Under the pieces are notes generated by a model. It was not told the DNA's origin, searched no databases, and saw only the letters and a list, made by a program, of their open reading frames with translations. A stretch of 64,000 bases of DNA from Clostridiaceae bacterium JG1575. Its GTDB lineage: Bacteria > Bacillota > Clostridia > Clostridiales > Clostridiaceae. The translations under genes and the position numbers were made by a program. Numbering within the stretch: position 1 is the stretch's first letter; the number at the start of each line of letters is the position of its first letter. The stretch covers positions 115,243-179,242 of the forward strand of contig LQGW01000034.1 in NCBI GenBank assembly GCA_002838815.1. The letters are read 5' to 3'. Positions 9,139-18,100 of this stretch are shown here, piece by piece.

Positions 9139-9732
9139 ATGAAAGAATTAGATTGCCGAGGGCTCGTTTGTCCTCAACCTGTTATTGAAACGAAAAAAGC
9201 ATTGAAAAGCCCCGAAGGAGTCGAAGGCGTCACGGTACGCGTTGATAACCTCATCACCACTCAAAATCTGGCCAAAATGGCGCAACAGATGAACCTACCC
9301 TGCGAAGTGGAAAGCCAAAGCGAGACGGACTACAGCGTGCGCATCGGAACGGGAGAGGTGACGGGCTCTTTGGCTGCCGAAACGGTGCCTTCTTCGGGGA
9401 GCGGATACGTTGTGGCCATCAGCGGGCCCACCATGGGCGACGGCGCTGAAGAGCTCGGCAAGAAGCTTTTGGGCAGCTTTCTCTATAGCCTCTCTGAGCA
9501 GGATGAACTGCCTCGGGCTATCGTCTTCTACAACGGCGGCGTGGCTGCTACTCTTGAAGGATCTCCCGCGTTGGAAGATTTGAAGCTTCTTTCGGAGAAA
9601 GGGGTGGAGATTCTCTCGTGCGGTCTTTGCCTCAATTATTACGGTTGGACGGAACAGCTTGCCGTGGGTGAAGTCACCAACATGTACCGCATCACGGAGC
9701 TTCTGCGCACTCACGCGGTGGTCCGTCCATGA
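9139..9732 (+). CDS. yedF: Selenium metabolism protein YedF
   Basis: This 197-residue protein combines an N-terminal TusA-like domain with the conserved Cys in LDCRGLVCPQPVI (residues 3-15) and a C-terminal DsrE-like domain with a second Cys motif (CGLCLNYYGW near 160). YedF is found almost only in genomes that make selenophosphate and is thought to bind or deliver selenium; its biochemistry is poorly known. The ribosome binding site is AAGGGAGG. It lies between selD and a DUF3343 gene that overlaps its stop codon, consistent with a selenium-trafficking role. Confidence 0.9.
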   Translation: MKELDCRGLVCPQPVIETKKALKSPEGVEGVTVRVDNLITTQNLAKMAQQMNLPCEVESQSETDYSVRIGTGEVTGSLAAETVPSSGSGYVVAISGPTMGDGAEELGKKLLGSFLYSLSEQDELPRAIVFYNGGVAATLEGSPALEDLKLLSEKGVEILSCGLCLNYYGWTEQLAVGEVTNMYRITELLRTHAVVRP

Positions 9733-9995
9733 GTTCAACCACTTTTTCCATCGTTGCCTTCACGTCCACCCACGATGCCATCCGCTCGGAAACAGAAATC
9801 AAGCGGGAAGGCATTGCCTGCCGTCTGATTCCGACGCCTCCTGAAGTCTCCGCCGGGTGCGGCTTAGCGCTTCGCATTGCCCCCGAGGATGAGGAAGCCG
9901 TGCGACAGATTTTGGCTCGCTGTGAGGTGGCGGGGGCCTATTATTCCCTCACCCGGGACGGATCGGAACGTCGGGTGGAAAGGAGAGATTGCTAG
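9729..9995 (+). CDS. DUF3343 protein, putative Se/S carrier
   Basis: This 88-residue protein fits the DUF3343 family, in which a short alpha/beta domain helps move sulfur or selenium. Visible features are the FTSTHDAIRSE start, the PTPPEVSAGCGLALRI core with a Cys in SAGCG near residue 39, and a C-terminal Cys as the last residue. The ATG overlaps the yedF stop (ATGA) and its own stop overlaps the selB start by one base, so all three are coupled. The function is assigned by family and by its place in a selenium operon; there is no direct evidence of which element is bound. Confidence 0.85.
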   Translation: MSSTTFSIVAFTSTHDAIRSETEIKREGIACRLIPTPPEVSAGCGLALRIAPEDEEAVRQILARCEVAGAYYSLTRDGSERRVERRDC

Positions 9996-11890
9996 TGGCG
10001 AACATCATCATTGGAACCGCCGGGCACATTGACCACGGCAAAAGCACCCTCATTAAGGCCCTTACGGGGATTTCCACCGACACCACGGAAGAAGAAGTCG
10101 AGCGCGGCATGTCCATCAACTTGGGCTTCGCCTACTTTGATCTTCCCTCGGGTCGTCGGGTGGGCATCATTGATGTGCCCGGTCACGAGCGCTTCATCAA
10201 AAACATGCTGGCGGGCGCCCAGGGCATCAACATGATTTTATTGGTCATCGATGCCAATGAAGGCGTTATGCCCCAGACAAAGGAGCACGCCAACATCCTA
10301 ACCCTTCTGGGGGTGGAGGATTACCTCGTAGTGCTCACCAAGGCGGACTTGGTGGACGATGAGCTGTTGGACCTCCTAGAAGAGGACATCCGGGACGAAT
10401 TCCGCGGCACGCCCATTGAAAAAGCCTCCATCATCCGTGTGGATTCCCTCTCGGGACGGGGGCTCCCCGAATTAATCAACAACATCGATCGACTGGCCGA
10501 TCGGGTCAAGCCCATGAACCTCACCGCTGAGCCGCGCCTCAACGTGGATCGAGTCTTTACCGTAAAGGGGTTTGGAACCGTGGTGACGGGAACTCTATTG
10601 GAAGGCACCTTGCAAAAAGATCAGGACCTGATTCTTTATCCGCAGAAGTTGCCGGTGAAAATCCGCAGCATCCAGGTGCATGAAAAACCCGTGGACCGGG
10701 CTTATGCCGGACAACGAACGGCCTTGAACCTTTCAGGAGTTAAGGTCACGGACGTTCGCCGCGGCGATGTGCTGACAAGCTTAGACAACCTCATGCTCTC
10801 TTACATCGTGGATGCGAGGATCGAGGTCTTAGCCGATTACGGCAAACCACTGTCGCTTTGGGACCGGGTCCGGGCCTATCTTGGGACGCGAGAAGTCATG
10901 GCTCGGGTGGTGCCTTTAGGGCAAGAATCCATCGCTCCGGGCTCGGAAGGCTTTGTTCAGCTGCGCATGGAAGAGGAAATTGCCGCAAAGCCAGGGGACC
11001 GTATCATTCTTCGGGCCTATTCCCCCATGATCACTTTGGGCGGGGGCCAGATTTTGGATCCCAGCACCGGCAAGCACGGTCGGTTCGATGAGCGTATTTT
11101 GAAGGGCCTGGAGCTGCGTGAGAAGAATGAGCTCGATGCCGTCATCGCGGACTTTTTGATGCAGAACCCACAGCCCCTAGCTACGGAAAAAGAAATTTTG
11201 GATCGTGTTCCCGCCGAAGCGCCCGCCGTGGCGGAGAAACTTCAGCTGATGAGTCGGGAGGGGGCGGTTTTAAAGCTGGCCGACTACTACGTAGGCGCCG
11301 AGCGCCTCACACAGATCCGCGCGGAATTTCTGCGCGTGCTTCGAGACTTTCATAAAAAATACCCCCTGCGGGCGGGCATGCCCCGGGAAGAGCTCAAATC
11401 CCGCATGAAATATACCGCCAAGGGCAAACCCTACGATCTGCTTTTGGAGCGCGTCGCGCAAGAAGGGACCGTGATTTTGCAGGGGAGCCTTGCCAAGGAT
11501 CCCGAGTTCCAGGTGGTGTACACTAAGGAACAAGAGCGTATCCGAGAGGATCTTTTGGCGCGCTTGGACGAGGGCGGGTTCTCGCCGCTTCCCTTGAAGG
11601 AACTTTGTCCCGACAAGAAATATCTGGACGTCTTAGACTCTTTGGAGGACGTGACCAAGCGGGTGGATGCGGACATCGTCTTCTCCAAGGATCATTATGA
11701 AGAAGCCACACGTCGCATGCTTTTGCACGCCAAGGAACACGGCTCCATCACCTTGGCTCAATTCCGGGATCTGTTGGATACCTCGAGAAAATATGCCGTT
11801 GCGCTCCTCGATTATTACGACAAGCTGGGATGGACCCGTCGAGAAGGAGAGGCCCGCGTCTTGACGGGCAAGGAGGTGCCCTTGCCATGA
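9995..11890 (+). CDS. selB: Selenocysteine-specific elongation factor SelB
   Basis: SelB (631 residues from GTG 9995) binds GTP, Sec-tRNA-Sec and the SECIS hairpin to decode UGA. The G1 motif GHIDHGKST, switch region RGMSINLGFA, G3 DVPGHE and G4 TKAD are all present, followed by EF-Tu-like domains and the C-terminal winged-helix repeats that bind SECIS RNA (from about residue 380). An upstream TTG at 9989 is in frame, but AAGGAGAG at 9980-9987 is correctly spaced for the GTG. The gene is overlapped by the next start (ATGA at 11887). Confidence 0.95.
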   Translation: MANIIIGTAGHIDHGKSTLIKALTGISTDTTEEEVERGMSINLGFAYFDLPSGRRVGIIDVPGHERFIKNMLAGAQGINMILLVIDANEGVMPQTKEHANILTLLGVEDYLVVLTKADLVDDELLDLLEEDIRDEFRGTPIEKASIIRVDSLSGRGLPELINNIDRLADRVKPMNLTAEPRLNVDRVFTVKGFGTVVTGTLLEGTLQKDQDLILYPQKLPVKIRSIQVHEKPVDRAYAGQRTALNLSGVKVTDVRRGDVLTSLDNLMLSYIVDARIEVLADYGKPLSLWDRVRAYLGTREVMARVVPLGQESIAPGSEGFVQLRMEEEIAAKPGDRIILRAYSPMITLGGGQILDPSTGKHGRFDERILKGLELREKNELDAVIADFLMQNPQPLATEKEILDRVPAEAPAVAEKLQLMSREGAVLKLADYYVGAERLTQIRAEFLRVLRDFHKKYPLRAGMPREELKSRMKYTAKGKPYDLLLERVAQEGTVILQGSLAKDPEFQVVYTKEQERIREDLLARLDEGGFSPLPLKELCPDKKYLDVLDSLEDVTKRVDADIVFSKDHYEEATRRMLLHAKEHGSITLAQFRDLLDTSRKYAVALLDYYDKLGWTRREGEARVLTGKEVPLP

Positions 11891-13044
11891 TTTATTTGGA
11901 TAATGCCGCCACGACAGCACAAAAGCCCAAGGCGGTTCAGGAGGCGATCTGCCAAGCCATCTCCCGGACCGATTTGGGGAATCCCGCCCGAGGCTCCCAT
12001 GAAGCGGCCTTAACGGCCTTTCGTGAAGTCTATCTCGTCCGGGAGAAGGCGGCGCGCTTTTTTGGCGTATCCGACCCGCGGCACATTGCCTTCACCGCCA
12101 ACGCCACTGAAGGGCTCAACCGAGTGCTCAAAGGCCTTTTGCGTCCGGGCGACCACGTGGTGACCACGGTCACCGAGCACAACAGCGTGCTCCGCCCGCT
12201 TTATCAATTGGCGCGCGAAGGGATCTCTATTGATTGGCTCAGAACCGATGAGGCGGGCCGGCTGCGCCAGGATCCGTTGCTTTCTCTTTTAAGAAGCGGG
12301 ACTCGGGCGCTCATCGTGAGTGCTGCCTCTAACGTGACGGGCAACGTTCCGGATCTTTGCGCGCTCGCCCAAGCCGCGCGGGAGGTGGGAGCCCTTTTCA
12401 TCGTGGATGCCTCACAAGGGGCGGGTATTTTTTCCTATGATTTGGCGCGCGACGGCATCGATGTGCTTTGCACCACAGGACACAAATCCCTGTATGGGCC
12501 TACGGGTACGGGTCTTGTGGCGGTGGCGAGGGAGTTGCCGTTTTCACCCGTCTTCTCTGGGGGCTCCGGGATTCATTCCTTTGATCATGAGCACCCCAAA
12601 GCCTTCCCGGAGGTTATGGAATCGGGAACCGCCAATACCCTTGGCATCATCGGTCTTGGGGCTGGAATGGATTATTTGGCTCAGCGGGGTCTTGAGACCG
12701 TGCAGGAGGAACTAAGAACCCTTCGGTTGCGCTTTTTGGAGGGCCTCCAGAGCGTGCCAAACCTCATCGTCTACGGAACCCCCGAAGCAAAGGAGCATGC
12801 CCCGGTGGTGGGGGTGAACCTCAAAGGCGTCCCAGCCTCTGAGGTGGCCGCCCGTTTGGATGAGGATTACGGAATCTGCGTGCGCCCCGGTGCCCACTGC
12901 GCCCCCTTGATGCATGAAGCCTTGGGGACCAAAGAGCAGGGCATTGTGCGGTTTTCCTTCTCCACCTTCACAAAAGAAACTGATATCGATGATGCCGTCA
13001 TGGCCCTAAAAGACATTCAGCGGCTGCTAAAAGGAGCACAATAG
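11887..13044 (+). CDS. Cysteine desulfurase / selenocysteine lyase family protein
   Basis: This is a class V PLP enzyme of 385 residues that starts MIYLDNAATT. The PLP lysine is in CTTGHKSLYGPTG (near residue 201), and the substrate-thiol Cys is in VRPGAHCAPLMH near residue 338. The subfamily is the NifS/CsdA-like one often found beside selA, selB and selD. It probably releases selenium or sulfur from (seleno)cysteine for SelD; substrate choice cannot be read from the sequence. The ATG overlaps the selB stop, and a longer frame starting inside selB is rejected. The following selA starts immediately after its stop. Confidence 0.9.
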   Translation: MIYLDNAATTAQKPKAVQEAICQAISRTDLGNPARGSHEAALTAFREVYLVREKAARFFGVSDPRHIAFTANATEGLNRVLKGLLRPGDHVVTTVTEHNSVLRPLYQLAREGISIDWLRTDEAGRLRQDPLLSLLRSGTRALIVSAASNVTGNVPDLCALAQAAREVGALFIVDASQGAGIFSYDLARDGIDVLCTTGHKSLYGPTGTGLVAVARELPFSPVFSGGSGIHSFDHEHPKAFPEVMESGTANTLGIIGLGAGMDYLAQRGLETVQEELRTLRLRFLEGLQSVPNLIVYGTPEAKEHAPVVGVNLKGVPASEVAARLDEDYGICVRPGAHCAPLMHEALGTKEQGIVRFSFSTFTKETDIDDAVMALKDIQRLLKGAQ

Positions 13045-14454
13045 ATGACCAAAGTGAACATACTGCGGATGTTGCCCTCAGTGGATGAGATCCTTAAATC
13101 TGAAGCTTTGGAGGCGCTACGGGATGCGCTTCCGGCCGTCCGCATCAAAAATTCCATTCGAGAAGCCCTCACGGAACTGCGGGCAGAATACGTGGAAAAA
13201 CAAAATGACCCCGAGTTTATCCCCTATGACCAAGACACCATTCAGGCGCGGGTGCTTTCTCGAATTTTGGCGGACCATGAGACCTCTTTAAAACGCGTGA
13301 TCAACGCCACGGGCACCGTGATTCACACCAATTTGGGCCGCTCCCTTTTGCCCGACATCGTAAAGGATGCACTTCTTGATGCGGCCTTTGCCTTCAACAA
13401 TTTAGAATACGACCTGAACACCGGAGCACGGGGATCCCGGTATACCCATCTTGAGAACACCATTCGGGAACTCACGGGAGCGGAGGACGTCCTCGTGGTC
13501 AACAACAACGCTGCGGCGGTGATGCTGGCCCTTAATACCATGGTGTCCGGCAAAGAGGCCATCATTTCCCGAGGCGAGCTTGTGGAGATTGGGGGCTCTT
13601 TCCGCGTCCCGGAAGTGCTCAAGCTCTCCGGCGGGCTGTTGCGAGAAGTCGGCACCACCAATAAAACGCACTTGTGGGATTATGAAGAGGCGCTTTGTGA
13701 CGAGACGGGCATTATTTTGAAGGTCCATACCTCCAACTATCACATTATTGGCTTTACCGAAAGCGTGGATACCAAGGATCTTTGTAAATTAGCTCATTCC
13801 AAGGGACTGCCGGTGGTGGAGGATCTAGGCTCAGGGCTTTTTGTGGATCTGTCTCAATATGGACTGACCTATGAACCCACGGTCAAAGACACCTTGGCTA
13901 AAGGGGTGGACGTGGTGACCTTCTCCGGCGACAAACTCCTCGGGGGCCCCCAGGCCGGAATTATTGTAGGAAAGAAAAAGTACATTGCTCCCATGAAGAA
14001 AAATCAGCTTACCAGAGCGTTGCGAGTGGATAAAATGACCATTGCGGCCTTAGAGGCCACGCTGCGTCTTTATCTTGATGAAGAGCGCGCCATGATGCAG
14101 GTGCCCACCATGCGCATGATTACAAGAACTCTCGAAGAGCTTTCTGAGCGGGCGGAGGTACTTTATCGCAATCTTTTACGCAAATGCAAGACCGCTCACT
14201 TGGATGTTGTGGACTGCGTGTCCCTGGTGGGCGGGGGTAGCCTGCCGCAGCAAGAGCTCCCTTCTCGGGCGGTAACCATTGCCCCCATGAATGGGTCCCT
14301 TAATGATTTTGAGCGGCGCATGCGCACCGGTAAATACCACGTCATTGGCTCGATCCATAAAGAACGGTTTGTCATTGACGTGCGGACCCTCCTGGATCAG
14401 GACATGGAAAAGGTTGTGGATGCGGTGAAGCTTGCCTTGAAGGACCGAGGATAA
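13045..14454 (+). CDS. selA: L-seryl-tRNA(Sec) selenium transferase SelA
   Basis: SelA (469 residues) is the PLP enzyme that converts Ser-tRNA-Sec to Sec-tRNA-Sec using selenophosphate. The N-terminal MLPSVDEIL segment, VINATGTVIHTNLGRS motif, GSRYTHLE and the PLP lysine in TFSGDKLLGGPQAG (residue near 297) are standard. It is the last gene of the operon, beginning directly after the desulfurase stop, and is followed by a strong terminator. The tRNA it acts on is encoded 6 kb downstream. Confidence 0.96.
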   Translation: MTKVNILRMLPSVDEILKSEALEALRDALPAVRIKNSIREALTELRAEYVEKQNDPEFIPYDQDTIQARVLSRILADHETSLKRVINATGTVIHTNLGRSLLPDIVKDALLDAAFAFNNLEYDLNTGARGSRYTHLENTIRELTGAEDVLVVNNNAAAVMLALNTMVSGKEAIISRGELVEIGGSFRVPEVLKLSGGLLREVGTTNKTHLWDYEEALCDETGIILKVHTSNYHIIGFTESVDTKDLCKLAHSKGLPVVEDLGSGLFVDLSQYGLTYEPTVKDTLAKGVDVVTFSGDKLLGGPQAGIIVGKKKYIAPMKKNQLTRALRVDKMTIAALEATLRLYLDEERAMMQVPTMRMITRTLEELSERAEVLYRNLLRKCKTAHLDVVDCVSLVGGGSLPQQELPSRAVTIAPMNGSLNDFERRMRTGKYHVIGSIHKERFVIDVRTLLDQDMEKVVDAVKLALKDRG

Positions 14455-14470
14455 GACCTATTGATGGGAA

Positions 14471-14505
14471 AAGCGCCCCCTGCTTTAGTTGCAGGGGGCG
14501 CTTTT
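14471..14505 (+). terminator. Terminator of selenium operon
   Basis: AAGCGCCCCCTGC pairs with GCAGGGGGCGCTT around a 7-nt loop and ends in TTTT, 17 nt after selA. Confidence 0.95.
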
Positions 14506-15073
14506 GGCGAATCGAGATCGCAAAGAGTAAGCGTTAAATACGAGTGCCTGGAGTCATCCTCGGAGACGTCACTTTCTGATCGAGACAGCCAAGGGCTTGG
14601 CTAAGAAAAATGAACGGCAATAACGGAGCTTTAGTTTTGGCGCTGATCCAAGAAGAGCGATGCCAAGGCAAAGACAAAGGCATGGGGTTTTGAAGAGAAC
14701 AGTTCAAAGAGGAGCTCCCAAGGACTTCGGCTGAGAGGGCCCCCATCTTTTCCCAGAGGGTGAATTGCATGAGCGTTCCTTACGGGGGACGATCCGTTTT
14801 GGGAGGAATCTATTTTTTGAAACTCACCAATCCAAAGAGACGCAAGGACTCTGCATATCAATGCATACTAGAGAAAAAACGGCAGCAAAGTAAGTAAAGA
14901 CTCATTAAAATAAAAGCAGTCCCTTTTGGTTAAAATTTCATAATATGGTGAAAAAGCGAGGTAATGAACCTTAAATAGACATTGTTAAACCGATTATTTG
15001 TAAAGTTAACCCCTTATTCCTTCAAACAGAAAGGATTAATTGCTTGATTTGACAAGTCATGACTTTGTGGAAA
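14506..15073. other. Gene-free stretch between selA and the protease
   Basis: About 570 bp. Open frames on the minus strand (14534-14861) have no ribosome binding site or recognisable family and are overlapping shadows. AT content rises after 14860 toward the protease promoter. I see nothing else to annotate. Confidence 0.5.
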
Positions 15074-15103
15074 TTGACACGATCAAATCGATATCTATAC
15101 AAT
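15074..15103 (+). promoter_or_regulatory. Promoter of the S8 protease gene
   Basis: TTGACA at 15074-15079 and TATACA/TACAAT at 15096-15103 (16-18 nt spacing) form a good vegetative promoter. It overlaps the first in-frame ATG (15105), which supports choosing the later TTG start at 15156. Confidence 0.7.
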
Positions 15104-15155
15104 CATGGCAAGGCTTTTGGCCGGATCATTATTTACCAGAGGGGGAAGAACAACT

Positions 15156-18100
15156 TTGAGAAAGAACAAACTTTTATCTCTGGTCTTGGGTTCAATGCTC
15201 TTTTTGCAGACGATGCCTTTGACCACCACCGCAACTGCATCTGCATCTCCATCCTTAAACATGAATGCCGTCATCTCAGAAGTTCGTGAGAAGAACAAGG
15301 AGGCGTTCCGTAAATCCGCCAAAAAAACGACGCTGGGCCATGTTCAGCAAGTGGTGAAAACACCCAAGAAAAAGACCTCAAAAAATGTTCGCATCATTGT
15401 GGAGTTGACCCATCATCCGGTGCTGGAGCAAGCCATTCAAAAGGGAGTTTCCCTTCAAAACGTAGCGGATTCCCTGCAAAGCAGTCATCGCCAAAGGGCC
15501 AAAGCGCAGCAGCACGAGGTTCAGGAGGTCATGGCTTCAAAGGGATTGAACTTTAAGGTTCTTCGCTCTTTTGACACAGTGATCAACGGATTCTCCACCG
15601 AAGTCCCGGAAGATACTTTGGACCTCATCCGCCAAATTCCTGGGGTTTTAGCCGTGAACCGCTCCAATGAATATCATAAGCCCGACATCAAGCCCAGTAT
15701 GACCTCGTCCAATGACATGATTCATGCACCAAAAGTCTGGAATGAAACGGGATTCCAGGGGCAGGGAACCGCCGTGGCCGTTCTGGATACCGGAGTGGAT
15801 GTTGCGCACGAAGCCATGAAGCTCACCGACGGCGCCAGCGGCGTATTAAAAAAGGCCGCCGTGGAGGATCTGAACCTGCCTGGAAAATATTACACCACCA
15901 AAGTTCCTTACGCCTACAACTATTTTGAAAACAGCCAAGACGTCAAGGATTCCAGCCTTTTTGCTTCCCAGCACGGCATGCATGTATCTGGGATTGTGGC
16001 GGCCAATACGCCAAAGCTTAAAGGAGTTGCTCCAGAGGCTCAGGTGTTGGGCATGAAGATTTTCCCCAACGACCCCACGAACATGACCACCTACACCGAT
16101 ATTTATATGAAAGCCATTGATGATGCCATAAAGCTCGGGGCGGATTCCATCAACATGAGCATCGGGTCGCCCGCAGGAACGTACTGGAAAAACTCCACTG
16201 AGGATCTTTTGTTCCGGCGGCTGCGTGAAGCAGGCATTCCTGCTGCTGTAGCTCAGGGGAATTCGGGCACTGTGGACTACGGCTACTCGGAATTGCCTTG
16301 GACGACGAACCCTGATTCAGCTATGGCGGAAGCGCCGGGCGTCAACAAGGACACGACAGCAGTGGCATCCATTGCCAATGAAAGCTTCTACGTGAATAAG
16401 CTGGTCAAGGGAGCGCTTGAATTCCCGGTGATGAATGCAAACTGGATCGCTCCCTTCCACGAAACGTTCAAAGAGCAGTCCCTACCGGTGATTGATTGCA
16501 AATTCGGCGCAAGTGCGGACCTGCCGAAAAAAGAGGAAGCCAAAGGCAAGATTCTTTTGATTCAGCGGGATGGAAAAGAATCTTTTGTCGATAAGATGCT
16601 CCGGGCGAAAGCCTCAGAGCCTGCCGCCATTTTGTTCCGCAACTACGATTCTGAAGAGGGCTTGTTCCAATTGATGACGCCTGAGGCCATCAAGTTCCCG
16701 GTGGGAGTCATCGGCGGCAAGGCCGGCATTGAACTTGCCAAAGGGGGAGAGATTCACTTCCCGAATGAGAAAATGCCGGCGCCTTCACAAACGGCCCGTA
16801 CGGTGTCGGACTTCTCGGCGTGGGGGGTTACGCCTCATTTTGACTTGAAGCCCGAAATTGCCGCTCCCGGGGGAGATATCTACTCCACCATGAACGACAA
16901 CAAATACGCCTACATGAGTGGAACCTCCATGGCGGCACCCCATGTGGCCGGGGCCTACGCGATCTTGAAGCAGTATATGAGAAACGACGAAAAATTCAAA
17001 TCGCTGTCCCTGAATGAAAAGGGCGATCTTTCGAAGATTCTGTTGATGAACACGGCCAGCCAAGTGTCCAATCATTATTTTGTGGAAGGACAAAAAATCT
17101 CTTATCTTGCTTCGCCCCGGCAGCAGGGAGCAGGCATGATCGATTTGAAAGCCGCTGTGGAAAGTCCGGTGGTCTTCTATCGCAAAGAGACGCACGAAGC
17201 TAAGTTCTTGTTGTCCCGCAATGAAGACAAGAAGCTCACGATGAAGCTCGAAGCGAAAAACTACGGGAAAACCCCCAAAAGCTACAAGGTTTCAGGGGGC
17301 GCTATGACGGAAGAGACGGTGCTTAGCGAATATTCTCGGTACAATTTCGATTTGGCCGGAGAGTGGAACATGCGCACCTTTAAGTTGCCAGCATTCAACC
17401 ATCGCACAAAAATGCTAAACAGCAAATTGTCTACAAATCTAGATAAGGATGTTTTGGTGGTTGCTCCAGGAGGGACCGCATCCGTTGAAGTAACCTTGGA
17501 TTATTCCAAAGAAGATCTTTTCCGCAATCAGTTTGTGGAAGGCTACATTCATTTGGAACCTATGGAACAAGAAGTTCCTCGACTGTCCCTGCCCTTTGTA
17601 TCCTTCTACGGGAATTGGGATGAACTGGTCAATATTGATGGGTTTGCCAACGAAATGACCTCAACGGAGGATACGACGCACCTTCCCTGGGCTGTGACCA
17701 CCATCTCCAAAGCCGCTCATGGGATCATGATGTATAAAGATTCTGAAAAAAGTGCAGAGGAAAGCGCAGAACACCCAGGATGGGATGTTTCCGTTTTGTT
17801 TGGCCATGGCGGATACAGAGGCTATGATAAGCCGGGCACTTGGGTTTCGCCTTACCGTGGCCCCATAGATCAACCCACTGCTGATGGAACCTACATCGGG
17901 GGATTCACGGGAGTGTACATGCGTCCGTCGCTACGCAGAAATTTGGAAGAGTTGGAATTTAACATTCTAAATCGTCAAAAAGAACAGATTCGACACCTTC
18001 ACAATGCGTATGGGCCCAAGAAATTTTTCTTTAACCGAGGCAGGGAAAATTCCAACTATGAGACGGAATACGCTATTTGGGACCTGACGATTCGGGACGA

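Noticed and set aside
14534..14861. Two overlapping minus-strand frames between selA and the protease
   Set aside because: They overlap each other in different frames without ribosome binding sites or family resemblance.
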